DNA of 64,000 nucleotides from Diploptera punctata (Eukaryota > Arthropoda > Insecta > Blattodea > Blaberidae): NCBI GenBank assembly GCA_030220185.1, contig JASPKZ010007430.1:327001-391000 (forward strand), given 5' to 3'. The notes beneath the pieces were generated by a model. It saw only the letters and a list, made by a program, of their open reading frames with translations, did no database searches and was not told the DNA's origin. The first letter of the stretch is position 1; every line of letters begins with the position of its first letter. The translations under genes were made by a program, and so were the position numbers. Below are positions 21,930 through 31,842 of the stretch, piece after piece.

Positions 21930-22441
21930 GACTATCCCCTCAGCGGTTTTAAACAATGAATTTTATTAGTATTGATTCATTTTGAATGCAATACCGGTAT
22001 CTTAAATGTTCTATTCGTTCAGTTTTTTATTTATGAACTTATACTTGCCTGCATGTGGTTATTATCAGAATCTTGTTTCATACTGTGGACTGTTTGGTGT
22101 GGAACGGAAAAAAAATATGTTCGTGAATGTCAAACGAGATCTGAACTCTTCAGAAATATTACGGTAATAATGTTTCATTATCACCAACAACAATTATCAC
22201 TTGCTGAAAGACACTGTTGTAGTGGAAGACAGGACCTTACGGTCTTAACTCCATCAGGTAAAATAAATAAACCATTAAACCATAGCTTCGTGCAATGATG
22301 TATTATGCAGATAATACTGACACTTTCAAATCAGTAGTAGATGGATAAAACAGATGATGCTTCATCAATACAGATTGTTCAAAACCTATTAACCGACATA
22401 TGTTTTTAAACTGAAGTTGCATATATTTCTGCTAATTTAAG
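21930..22441. other. Unassigned stretch
   Basis: A 108-codon plus-strand frame (21972-22298) has no family signature, and I do not call it a gene. Confidence 0.4.
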
Positions 22442-22633
22442 TTTCTTGAGCGACTCCATTACAAAGAAAAAGAAACAACAAATCTATTGAGAGAAATTGT
22501 AAATGAAATACGGGATACTGAAAACAAAATAAATTTCCTTTGTGGCTCAAAAATGGACACTTTAAAAAACAAATTAAATGTATTAAAAAAAACAAAGGTT
22601 TTCAAATTACGAGCAAAGATGCACAGGTTGTAG
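22442..22633 (+). other. Coiled-coil-like open frame, possible exon
   Basis: Open for 63 codons without an early ATG, preceded by a pyrimidine-rich acceptor-like TTTCTGCTAATTTAAG. It encodes charged heptad-like sequence (LERLHYKEKETTNLLREIV..; ..LKNKLNVLKKTKVFKLRAKM). It resembles the coiled coil after THAP domains or a transposase helix, but no diagnostic residues are visible. Confidence 0.25.
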
Positions 22634-22889
22634 AGATTGAGAACGTAACTGTCAGTGACACTTGCCAGATTCACCTCATCAATATGTGTTAACGTTAAAG
22701 AATTGTATTGAAATGAGCATAATATTAATAATATTACTATCTGATTGATTGCGAAAATGAAACAAAAAATAGGTTTGCGTTTTTAATGCATTAAAATATT
22801 TTTTTCCTAATTCTTGGTATTTAAAAATACATATCCTTATACTTTAATCATCATTAATGTTTATTTTTAAAAATTAATGTTAATTTTTA
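22634..22889. other. Unassigned AT-rich stretch
   Basis: Nothing supported. Confidence 0.4.
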
Positions 22890-23788
22890 TGTGCGGCCAT
22901 ACCGTTGATCCGATTGTGATGAGCCTTTTGCAAAATATTCAGGAGATTCCCGGGATGAACATAGGCTATAAGAGAGTTGGGATACTCCTGTACCCTTAAA
23001 AATAGTCCTTTAGAGTGGAAAACGCGAAAAAGTAGCTCTTTGAACGCTTAAATGGCTTACGCTGCCTAAACCATAACAAATACACAAAATTAATGTACAC
23101 AATTGAATATCTCAAAAAGCTCTCATAAAAGTCCACGACAGCATATGTTTATCTCTTAAGGATAACTCACAATAACCATTTTTGTCTTTCATGTCTTTCA
23201 TCAGCCAAAAAGATCGAGACAAGTATGTAATTCCTGTGCAAGCATAGCAGCACATAGCGGATATTCTTTTATGGATAACTCATAATAACGAATTTTGTCT
23301 TTTAGCTCATTTATGCCAAAAAGACCGAGATAAGTAGATTCCCGGGTAACACCGGGTAATCAGCACGGGGAATCTTAAAATAATTACGATATACATTTAT
23401 AATTATTTTTCATTTTACTTATTCAACTAATCATTCGAAGTACATTAATTTTCGTCTTTCAGCTCATTTATGCCAAGAAGATTGGGATAAGTAGATTTCC
23501 GGACAATGCCGGGTAAACAGTACGGGGTATCTAAAAATAATTACGATATAAATTTTTCATTTTACTTATTCAACTAAACATAAAACACATTAATTTTCGT
23601 ATTTCAGCTCATTTTGTCAAGAAGATCGAGATAAGTAGGCTAGATTCGCGGGCAACACAGGGTAATCAGCACGGGGTATCTAAAAAATATAAATTTATAA
23701 TTAGTTTTCCTTTTACTTATTCAACTAAACATAAAACCCATTAATTTTCATTTATTTAGGCGTAGCAGCGCACGCCGGGCATTAGCTA

Positions 23789-23790
<2 letters not shown>
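22890..23790 (-). repeat. Repeat S, inverse copy with tandem units
   Basis: Begins GGCCATACCGTTGATCCGAT and ends at GGCATTAGCTAGTATATA. It contains three tandem units of about 145-156 bp starting at 23291, 23447 and 23592, each with CAGCTCATTT.TG(C)CAA and GATAAGTAG, and a partial unit at 23743. Confidence 0.7.

Positions 23791-23794
<4 letters not shown>

Positions 23795-23833
<39 letters not shown>
23795..23833. repeat. (TA)n microsatellite
   Basis: Directly attached to the outer end of repeat S. Confidence 0.95.
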
Positions 23834-23836
<3 letters not shown>

Positions 23837-25440
23837 CCTAATTAGGGGATGCTAGTGCAGTTAATAGTGTACTGCAATATGAAGGAAAATAGCAGAAAAA
23901 TCACAAATTAATGATTGCTGCGGTATGTGAGCATTGAAATGAGGAATAAAAGTTTGTGTGTGCGTGTTTTCCGAATAAGTACCTGAAAACTGAATGAGAA
24001 ATTGAGATATAAATAATCTAAAACACCATATTAACAAAACGTGGTATTAAAAGCCAGCTATGAATTATGATAACTTACATAAATATGTGAAACATTAAAA
24101 AAAGAAGCAACGTAAGTTTTAAACTTAAAAAGTTAACCTAATTAACTCACCCTAACCTTATATTTGTCTTTTTAGCTTTAATTTATGTTATTTTAAGTGC
24201 TATTAGTTATTACGAATTACAATATGCATGGGATAACTAGAAAAATAATATAGATCTGAACTGGGATTTGAACAAAAGATTGATCACTGTACATGCAAGT
24301 GCAAATGTTTCTCTGTAGTATGTTAATTGCGGTTAGTCCGGAAGCGCTGATTTCTATATTTGATAATAAATTTGTATTGACAGATAAGTAATTTTGACTC
24401 CTATATAGGATACATATCTTTCTATCTCTATCTCTCTCTCTCGTCCAACTCTTCGTGAAAATGCGATGTCACCTAGTTACAACGAAAAATAGCGGAAAAA
24501 CAAAAATGCCATACAAGCAAAACAGAAGGGAATAAAATAGAAAAAGAAATCTAATTTCTGCATCATTTTAAGAAGAAGATTGCTTCCATTTTTTATTTTT
24601 CATTAACCATTGAGCAAATGCATTACAAACATTAGAAAATAATAAGTTAATGAGCAACCACTGTTAGAGACGGCGCCAATGCTTGGCCATAAATTAAAAT
24701 TGATAGCCGGCAGTATTTTAATTTTAAAATATGCATAGTTGTTTCAGCCGAACTTTGGTTTATTGGTTTAAGAGACAGAAGAACCTTTTTACTACCAACT
24801 ATATTGTTTTAAAACTAGCATTTCACATAATCATAACTATAATTTATGTTTAACATATGGACACTTAACTTACAAGGTCCACAGTTTTAGGATTTATATT
24901 CATGACATACGTATTTTCATCCTCTGCATGTTAGGAATGTTTCTTCAAATTGTTTACGTACCTTTTTATGTTGAAACATGTTATGCTTCAATGTTTAGGC
25001 TTATAACTAGAACGAGGGATTACCGGTAGGCCTATATGAAATTTTATGTTTTAAACTGTTATTCAGAAAGCAATGAGGCAAATATTTTTACATGCTACGA
25101 TATATATAGAATAGGATGGGATTTAAAAATATTTAATAATTTTCGGCAAAATGTTAATATTTTAATTTATTATATTTTTATAATGAAGGTCTGAATTCGG
25201 AACATAAAATTAGTAAAATCATGATAAGATCAACATTACTCCCATTGAAATCAAGCTATCAAATTATTTTTCATCGTCAAGAACAGTTGTGATAGACGTT
25301 GCAGTCTTACTAAAAATAAGAGAATCTCCTTAGTAATCGTGCCAATCTGCACCTAGTCCAATCTGGATTTTGTCAGTGCTATATTTCATGGAAGGCTACT
25401 GGGTTACTATATTTTGTTTCTTCTATACATTGTTTGGATT

Positions 25441-25447
<7 letters not shown>
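23834..25447. other. Unassigned AT-rich stretch
   Basis: About 1.6 kb. A CT-rich tract at 24418-24442 is the only feature noted. Confidence 0.4.

Positions 25448-25474
<27 letters not shown>
25448..25474. repeat. (TA)n microsatellite
   Basis: TA repeats bordering a SINE D fragment. Confidence 0.95.
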
Positions 25475-25477
<3 letters not shown>

Positions 25478-25478
<1 letters not shown>

Positions 25479-25622
25479 TCTCGAAAGCGCGAGAGAGGCC
25501 TATAAGGCCCTTGGCCTACCACCCGGCTGCTGGCCTCACATCCACATGTTTTAATCACAGAGGTAGACGATCATGCAGCCAGTTTAAGGGTGACATGTAG
25601 TCAGCTATGTACATTAAAATTT
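25478..25622 (-). mobile_element. SINE D, 3' fragment
   Basis: GGCTGCTGGCCTCACATCC, AATCACAGAGGTAGACGATC and GGGTGACATGTAGTCAG match 60830-60920. The tRNA-like head is missing. Confidence 0.7.
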
Positions 25623-25798
25623 AATACATTGTATTTCATATATGCTTCAAATCACGAATAAATGTTCTAGTCAGTCAGAATTAATAACAAAGTTAATTAC
25701 AATTTAAATACAGTGAAAATAAAGATTTCTTGAGATACGACTATGGCGTACTGATTTATGTGCCGGTATGCACATCTATAAATTATAAAGGTCCTGTA

Positions 25799-25847
<49 letters not shown>

Positions 25848-26280
25848 AGAAAATAGTGGCTTTATAATATTTCTGTCATAATTTTCACATTTTTTATAGT
25901 TTTATGTTTAATTGTTTAGTGTAATTTTCTTCATATAATCCCTCGCTCTATTTATAACACAGAACAGATCAGGGACTTTTAACTTTACATTTTTTGCGGT
26001 ACCTCTGCTAAAGATTATAATAGAATACTACATTCCTTATAGAAATTGTCTGTAGAAAGTGAATAGTATTCAGTCTTTATACATAATGCAGCAAGATGTA
26101 CTGCAAATGGGCAGAGTTAAACTATTGTATTTTGTTCTCTGTTATATACATTGAAGCATAGGATGTCTCAATACCGACACAAATGCATCGTCTCGCCCTT
26201 TTATGCGTAATTAAACATCAGCATTTAATTTTGAAGTGTTTTTTTTTACGTTTTAATTGTATTTTTATTTTCTGTTATAT
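25623..26280. other. Unassigned stretch with (TA)n
   Basis: Contains a (TA)n tract at 25801-25842. Otherwise nothing recognised. Confidence 0.4.
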
Positions 26281-26333
26281 CAGTCCTGTAGAGAGGAAGA
26301 GAAGCCCTCGTGGAAATAAAGTTATAATTAAAT
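26281..26333 (+). repeat. Repeat U (53 bp)
   Basis: TCCTGTAGAGAGGAAGAGAA..CCCTCGTGGAAATAAAGTTA recurs at 29464-29516 with few changes. Origin unknown. Confidence 0.6.
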
Positions 26334-26814
26334 GTCGGATTACGCCACTCTTTCATAAAACAAGCCTAGTAGAGACAAAAGCGGAGAATTTACGACTTAA
26401 CCCTGAACATGGTCCCATTCCTGAAGCAGGTGGAAAACGGGCAAACAGAAACCCAAGTTATACTATATAAAAAATTGTGTCCGCAACGGTCTAGTGCACT
26501 CTGCAGTGTTTATAACCATCACTGATCATTATATCTCCCTTTACACCTGCGAAGGTTACTCCAGTTCCCTTCTCCTTCCTAGAAACTATCTACCTACCTT
26601 AGTTAAAAAAAAAAAAAAACCCGCCCACTCTACTCTTTACTTAACTTTGGAAGACTTCAAATTACGTGAAACCGCGCACGTGCAACTAAAATCATACGAT
26701 CTATAGCGTATTCACTTTTAGGTTGCAGTTAATAACATGTCTTAAGGCCACCATCTGATCGGTTATCTTTAATAAATTTAGTAGAAATTAGGCATCTACG
26801 CGTTCGAAAGTGTA
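26334..26814. other. Unassigned stretch
   Basis: No supported feature. A 95-codon frame that runs through repeat U is not considered real. Confidence 0.4.
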
Positions 26815-26837
26815 TATATATAAGTTATATATATATA

Positions 26838-26865
<28 letters not shown>
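26815..26865. repeat. (TA)n/(TG)n microsatellite
   Basis: TA repeats with a short GTGTGTG interruption. Confidence 0.9.
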
Positions 26866-26868
<3 letters not shown>

Positions 26869-26915
26869 TACATTTTTAATTCTAGTTTTATATTCTGTTT
26901 TATATATATATATAT

Positions 26916-27247
26916 GTCCACCGCTGTGGTCTCGAGGTAGCGTGCTGCCTTGTAACGCAGCGGGCCCGGGTTCGATTCTCGGTCGGGATAGGCTCCTGGG
27001 TGAGGATTTTTTCGGGGTTTTCCTCACCTGTAAGACAAATGTCAGGAAGCTTAGGGCCCAACGGTCCCCTAAAATCATCCGGCCATCATCACCCTTATCA
27101 TTATCATCATCGTCCTTCACGGTGTGGAAAGCAACGGGAAGCTATCAGACCTATAATTCCCTAGTAAAGCTGCAAAGCATAGTATGAAAATTCTATGATT
27201 TCAGTGAAAGACCTGTCCTCGGGCAGAATTACTATGGATGGATGGAT
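26916..27247 (+). mobile_element. SINE A1 inside (TA)n
   Basis: Complete A1: CCACCGCTGTGGTCTCGAGG head, B box GGTTCGATTCTCGG, 3' module TGTGGAAAGCAACGGGAAGC, end ACTATGGATGGATGGAT. TA repeats flank both sides, so the TSD cannot be resolved. Confidence 0.9.
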
Positions 27248-27329
27248 ATATACATATATATATATTTCGATGTTATAATTACATTTTTTGACATTGAGCA
27301 ATGCAAGCTTAATATGACATGAAAAGAAA

Positions 27330-27404
27330 AATAGATGTTTGGACGGGGACTTGAACCCGGGCATCTGAATTGACATTTTAGTTCTCGCTACCTCTCGTAA
27401 TGGA

Positions 27405-27405
<1 letters not shown>
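27330..27405 (-). tRNA. tRNA-like unit, left arm of inverted pair
   Basis: Minus strand: B box GGTTCAAGTCCCC with a preceding body, followed outward by a T-rich flank (reverse complement of CATGAAAAGAAAAATAG, 27317-27333). It pairs as an inverted repeat with 27452-27541. Confidence 0.5.
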
Positions 27406-27438
<33 letters not shown>

Positions 27439-27451
27439 GTCTGTACGAGTA

Positions 27452-27524
27452 TTCTTTGCTAGCGTAACTGGCAGCGCACTGAAGTATCAATTCAGAGGTC
27501 GGGGTTCAAATCCCCGTCCAAGCA
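27452..27524 (+). tRNA. tRNA-like unit, right arm of inverted pair
   Basis: Perfect anticodon stem CTGAA/TTCAG with 7-nt loop GTATCAA. Perfect T stem CGGGG/CCCCG with loop TTCAAAT. The 3' end TCCAAGC is followed by ACCTATTTTTCTTTTCATG. The 5' acceptor strand is degenerate, so it is probably not a functional tRNA. Confidence 0.5.
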
Positions 27525-27567
27525 CCTATTTTTCTTTTCATGTTTATATATATATACACACACACAC

Positions 27568-28202
27568 GATGCCATACAGAAATGGCAAATTGTTTTAACT
27601 GAACAATTTAAAATTAACGATATTTTATTAGACACTTTACTGTTTGCAGATGATCAGGTTGTGTTATATGAGACAGAAAATGGCTTACAACGGGGAATTT
27701 ACAAATTAAGTAAAATATGTGAAACATACAACTTGAAAATATCTACTCTATAAACAAAAGTTGTTTTCGACGGTATGAACCACTAAGAGTAAAAGTCCAA
27801 TTAGAGAATAAAATAATAGAACAAGTCATATAGAAAAAGTGAAGACATTGAAAACAAAATAAATAAATGTAATTATATGTGTGGCACCATAAAACGTAGT
27901 CTCAAAGGAACTAGAAAGGAGACACTTTTAAAATTTTATAAAACAATGGCGGCTCCAACACTACTATATGGATCGGAATACTCGGTCTTAACCAAAAACC
28001 AGGAACAAAGAATAGAAACTTCAGAAATGAGGTTGCTGAGGAGTGTGGCAATAACAGATCGAAAACGAAATGAAAATATACAAAATAACTAAATGTTTTC
28101 AAACTATTACTAGACTTGCACATTACAGAGATGAATGGATGGACATCAATAGAATGGATAACAATAAAATTCCGAAACAGATTCTTCATTACAAACCACT
28201 AG
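27568..28202 (+). pseudogene. L-B LINE, part upstream of Penelope insertion
   Basis: Starts IQKWQIVLTEQFKIND, motif C LFADDQVVLYETENGLQ, then YNLKIST, MCGTIKRSLKG, KFYKTMAAPTLLYGSE, IETSEMRLLRSVAITDRKR and NRMDNNKIPKQILHYKPL. Frameshifts and stops are present. The coding sequence is interrupted after CAAACCACTAG and resumes at 29358. Confidence 0.85.
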
Positions 28203-28870
28203 TAAACGAACCGTTAAGTAAAAATAGATATAATAGGGAATTACAAACCATTAAAGATATCGCTAAGTGTAATGGTTTCAATGAAAATATGATTGATAAT
28301 TTGATTCGTAAATTTGAATTTAGAAAACTTATTACTGATTCTACAGCCTTCCATTCTCCGATTAATAAAGCTAATTTTGAAATTATGCCGTACGTTCCCT
28401 CTTTAACTAGAGGTTTGAACAAGATATTCAAAGGATTAGATACTAAACTAATTTTTACTTCCACTTTGACATTAAATTGTGTACTTGGAAACCCTAAAAA
28501 TGAAGTCGATTGTTTTAAAAAAAAATCCGGTATTTATGAAATTGAATGCAATGACTGTGATATGAAATATGTTGGGCAAACCAGAAGATCTATTTTAACT
28601 AGATTTAACGAACATATTGCCCATTTTAGACTTAATAGAATTGAAAAGTCTGGAGTTGCCCAGCATATTTCTGATTACGGTCATGCTATCAATAAAAGTA
28701 ACCGTTCGGTCATTGATTTCAAATTCTTTGACGTCCTTGAAAGTTTGGAAATTTATAAAAATAAGGATAAAATCATGAATAAAGACAAGGGCCCTATTCC
28801 GTACAGCGCCCTTTTTTCTTTAATTGAAAGAAAAAGGATTCGTTTTATTTATAAATCAATATATTACTAA
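28070..28870 (+). CDS. Chimeric ORF: LINE C-terminus + Penelope GIY-YIG endonuclease
   Basis: Uninterrupted 266-codon frame. Residues ~1-44 (to KIPKQILHYKPL) are the out-of-place C-terminal tail of the host L-B LINE. From residue ~46 (NEPLSKNRYNRELQTIKDIA) it is the C-terminal part of a Penelope-like element: a helical linker, then GIYEIECNDCDMKYVGQTRR (GIY at ~residue 155, YVG 13 residues later), an Arg-containing helix (TRFNEHIAHF), and Cys pair CNDC before KYVG. GIY-YIG nucleases nick DNA for target-primed insertion of these elements. The reverse transcriptase domain is absent, so the protein alone could not retrotranspose. The junction coincides with the insertion site, so the fusion is a by-product of insertion. 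Whether it is transcribed is unknown. Confidence 0.75.
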   Translation: MKIYKITKCFQTITRLAHYRDEWMDINRMDNNKIPKQILHYKPLVNEPLSKNRYNRELQTIKDIAKCNGFNENMIDNLIRKFEFRKLITDSTAFHSPINKANFEIMPYVPSLTRGLNKIFKGLDTKLIFTSTLTLNCVLGNPKNEVDCFKKKSGIYEIECNDCDMKYVGQTRRSILTRFNEHIAHFRLNRIEKSGVAQHISDYGHAINKSNRSVIDFKFFDVLESLEIYKNKDKIMNKDKGPIPYSALFSLIERKRIRFIYKSIYY

Positions 28871-29349
28871 TTACTTTCTTCTGTATTATTGGTTATAATC
28901 CATTACATTTATATTATTTTATGTATATCATTCTCCATTCCATTAATTCTCTTGTTAGAATAAGTCTTATTCCCAACACATTATTATTTTTAATTTGTAC
29001 GTGCCATAATTTATGTAAAAATGAAACTGGCCCCAACTTTAAATGTATATATTCTATTTGTATTATTTCTGTAACTGAACTGCACCCGAGCACGAGCACT
29101 TGCTCATTCGGGTGTCAATACTGTGTATAACATTTATTTGTAAATAAAATTTATTCTTATTCTTATTATGTGTTTACTTGTGATTTATTGCGTCATGTGA
29201 CGTAGTTTGTTTTTAACTGAATTTGTTTATTTATTATAAATTTTGTCTTTAGTCAATATCTGGTCTTGAGAATGACAGCTTGGCTGTGGAAACGTGTTGA
29301 CCATTTTAAAACATTAATTCGTGAATTGGGCATATTGACTGTATATTTT
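28203..29349 (+). mobile_element. Penelope-like element, 5'-truncated
   Basis: Inserted in an L-B LINE between AACCACTAG (28194-28202) and AACACTAG (29350-29357), an 8-9 bp near-identical TSD. It contains the GIY-YIG domain, then a ~480-bp 3' UTR with a degenerate hammerhead-like segment (GACAGCTTGGCTGTGGAAAC near 29273-29292), as in Penelope ends. The L-B copy at 49987-50305 has the uninterrupted site. Confidence 0.8.
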
Positions 29350-29463
29350 AACACTAGGACGAAGAAATGCAGGAAGGCCCAATAAAAGATTGACAGACCA
29401 ATTCTAGCATGAGATCGGAACAGACTTTAAGATCTAATCCTTGATGCTGATGTTGATTATTAA
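29350..29463 (+). pseudogene. L-B LINE, part downstream of Penelope insertion
   Basis: GRRNAGRPNKRLTDQF followed by the 3' end GATCGGAACAGACTTTAAGA, collinear with 27568-28202. Confidence 0.8.
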
Positions 29464-29516
29464 TCCTGTAGAGGGGATGTGAAGCCCTCGTGGAGATAAA
29501 ATTATAATTAAATGGC
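29464..29516 (+). repeat. Repeat U (second copy)
   Basis: Same 53-bp motif as 26281-26333. Confidence 0.6.
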
Positions 29517-29550
29517 ATTAACATCTTCGAAGAAATCGCTCTGAAGTTAA

Positions 29551-29818
29551 CCCATTCGCCTCAAAAGACGAGGTAGACTCGCTTAACTCTGCTGTTATAT
29601 ATTTTGCAATGTTTGTACATCCCTTGGCAGGGTAATTTTTTGTTAACATTTATGAATAGTAAAGGAATGCGCTTGGTTTTCACCCTTATTGAGATCGCAA
29701 GTACCGTTATCTTTTGTTCGTTTTGAGTGTCTGAAAATAGACAACATAATTAATTTACGGTGACTTAAATCCAGTTTCTAGGCAAATGCGTTGAGCATTT
29801 AAACCTGAAGTGAATGGG
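29551..29818. mobile_element. piggyBac-like MITE
   Basis: 268 bp bounded by TTAA (29547-29550 and 29819-29822). Ends CCCATTCGCCTCA and, in reverse complement, CCCATTCACTTCA (11 of 13 identical). TTAA duplication plus CCC-starting ends is the piggyBac pattern. No transposase. Confidence 0.7.
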
Positions 29819-29847
29819 TTAAGCAACCCATAGAAAAGAGATGCGTG

Positions 29848-29935
29848 AATGTATCATCTTCAAGGATTAGACCTGTTGGTATGTTCCGACTCAAAATTGC
29901 TCACGTCATCTCTTCAAAGGTCGGCCTACATTTTT
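29848..29935 (-). pseudogene. L-B LINE 3' end fragment
   Basis: AAGGATTAGACCTGTTGGTA..TTCCGA matches the 3' end of the copy at 49987 in the same orientation. Confidence 0.65.
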
Positions 29936-30009
29936 TATCCCGCTCTGATTTTAATATAAAACAGTTCTTGCCATCCTGGTGTTTGGCATTCATAGCACAC
30001 GGTCTCGTA

Positions 30010-30150
30010 TCATTTAACTTGCTTTTTTGCGCGATAGTGCGTTTTGTCGTACTTACAGCAATGGTGACCATGATTGAAAGTTCAACTTCCTACATTTCGG
30101 AGTTGCCAACCTGTACTGTATTAAAATAACTATACTGTAATATTATAACC
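30010..30150 (-). repeat. Repeat R1 fragment
   Basis: Reverse complement matches 12240-12370 (GCGCGATAGTGCGTTTTGTCG; TTCAACTTCCTACATTTCGG). Confidence 0.7.
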
Positions 30151-30352
30151 CTAGCAATGATTCCTGACGAATGAAATTTGTAATGAGAGCTTAGATGCGA
30201 GTCCTGTACTAACCAGATGTAGGTCTCAGCCAATAGGAAGTATGACCACACGTCATTGCTAACTCCCTCGCTAGCGAATATCAAATACAGTCACTGCTAA
30301 ACATTTTTAAAATCTCACTACAAAGATTAATTAATATAGGTAATCTTTATCG

Positions 30353-30604
30353 TAGACTGCGATGGGCAGGACATGTGGCACGAATGGGGAATGAAAGACG
30401 TGCATGGATGCTTCTTGTAGGAAAACCAGAGGGAGAACACCCAGTTGGTAGACCAAGAATGAGGTGGGAGAATAACATTAACTATGATTTGAGGGAAGTA
30501 GATTATACGGGGAATGATTGGAAAACATTAGTTCGGGATAGGGATGTTTGGAGAGCTTATGTCCGCGCGGACATGAACCTACGAGTTCGATAGTGCCAGT
30601 GAGT
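30353..30604 (+). pseudogene. L-A LINE tail with TSD
   Basis: Open C-terminal frame (MARMGNERRAWMLLVGKPEG .. VGRPRMRWENNINYDLREVD). TSD about TAGGTAATCTTTATCG / TAGGACATCTTTATCCG. One of the best-preserved L-A tails here. Confidence 0.85.
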
Positions 30605-30883
30605 TAGGACATCTTTATCCGTGGAGGAAGTATATTCACTCTATATATATACACACGCACACACACACAAAATAATAATGAATAAGGTTATAATTATTAT
30701 TATAAAGATTATTTATCTTGCAAATACAAACTTTTTGATTGGAAGTCAAATATATTTTTAATATATTAGATAAATATATGTGTATATTATATTATCCACA
30801 CACACACTGTATTTGGTTTATATCACACTTTTAATGTTTTGAATAACCATTAAATGCCACTTTAATTTAAACAATTTATAGTC
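30605..30883. other. Spacer with CA-rich microsatellites
   Basis: Short (CA)n tracts at 30650-30670 and 30797-30808. Nothing else. Confidence 0.5.
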
Positions 30884-31095
30884 TTCCCCGCGCCGTAGCC
30901 ATGTGATTAAGGCAAGATGCCTTGGCTCAGAGCTACGGGACTTGCGCTGGTTCGAGTCTCCATGGGGGAAGAAATGTTCCCATGGAATTTCTGCCAGTAT
31001 GGGACCGATGCCCACCCAGCATCGTGAGGTATTTGGGTAGCTACAATGAGTAGCGGCTCCAGGTTGAGAAGAGCAGCTATAATGGCTGGGGGACC
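30884..31095 (+). mobile_element. SINE D
   Basis: Leu/Ser-like head CGCCGTAGCCATGTGATTAAG, B box GGTTCGAGTCTCC, body GGGAAGAAATGTTCCCATGG, ACCGATGCCCACCCAGCATC, GTAGCTACAATGAGTAGCGG. The 3' half seen at 60.8 kb is missing. Confidence 0.8.
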
Positions 31096-31360
31096 CGATA
31101 TTTACATTGCATTATAATTTTAAGACTTCAGGCAGTAAGTGTACAAAATATTATAATAAAGTCTAAGGTTTCAAATCTAAAATCAACACATCCGCGTCTC
31201 ACTATAATTCTCTATGGACTGTACATGTTTTTGTAGAGGAACTGTTTTGTTTGTACACGTGGCAGACAGGGAATTCACAGCTCAGCAGTCTTGATAGGCT
31301 CTCCCATTGGATTTACGGTCAAGGACATTCTTCAAAATCCCTTGCGCGAGCTATACATAT
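31096..31360. other. Unassigned stretch
   Basis: No supported feature. The right edge grades into repeat R1. Confidence 0.4.
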
Positions 31361-31449
31361 TACAAACACGTGTGGGAAATAAAACCACTGCCCTTTATGT
31401 ATACAACGTACAATGTATATACAAAAAATTTCCAAAAGGTAGTGATAAT

Positions 31450-31670
31450 TAGTGCTAGGATTTTTATGTACTAAAAGTTAAGATTGCAACGTAGTATAAT
31501 GAAAAGTTAGACTTGTGAATCTTTTGTTTTTGTTTCACACACAAACAGTTGAATAGTATAATGAGAAGTTAGACTTCTGTCTTTTGTTTTGGTTTCACAC
31601 ACAAACAGTTGAATAATAATACTATCTGCATTGCAATCTTATATTTTATTACATAAAAATCCTAGCCCTA
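31450..31670. mobile_element. hAT-like MITE, 8-bp TSD
   Basis: 221 bp. The left end TAGTGCTAGGATTTTTATGT and reverse-complemented right end TAGGGCTAGGATTTTTATGT agree at 19 of 20, with similarity extending about 50 nt. TSD GTGATAAT (31442-31449; 31671-31678), with the empty site at 12163-12170 in the other R1 copy. The inside holds two ~60-bp direct repeats (31492-31555; 31556-31613), each with TTTCACACACAAACAGTTGA. No coding capacity. Confidence 0.85.
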
Positions 31671-31745
31671 GTGATAATATACATTATACGAAACAAATCA
31701 CTGAATTTTAAATTAACTGAAATTTATTTGAAACAATATAAAATA

Positions 31746-31842
31746 GGACGAAGATCACTGGGCCGTCCTATGAAACGCTGGAGGGAAAATTTTCTATAGG
31801 ATCGTAACAGGCCTTGGCCTAATACTTGGAAGGAAGAAGAAG
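31746..31842 (+). pseudogene. L-C LINE tail with 11-bp TSD
   Basis: 97-bp 5'-truncated insertion encoding GRRSLGRPMKRWRENF. TSD AATATAAAATA at 31735-31745 and 31843-31853. Empty site near 12098-12108. Confidence 0.8.

Noticed and set aside
21972..22298. 108-codon plus-strand open frame
   Set aside because: Irregular composition and no recognisable domain; no conserved neighbour.
23291..23790. CRISPR-like array of spaced repeats
   Set aside because: Units are 145-156 bp tandem repeats of a eukaryotic element, with no short repeat/unique spacer pattern.
26183..26470. 95-codon plus-strand frame
   Set aside because: Runs through repeat U, which recurs at 29464 in a different context without the frame.
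27568..28202. Separate host gene before the GIY-YIG frame
   Set aside because: It is an L-B LINE reverse-transcriptase tail with its typical motifs and frameshifts.
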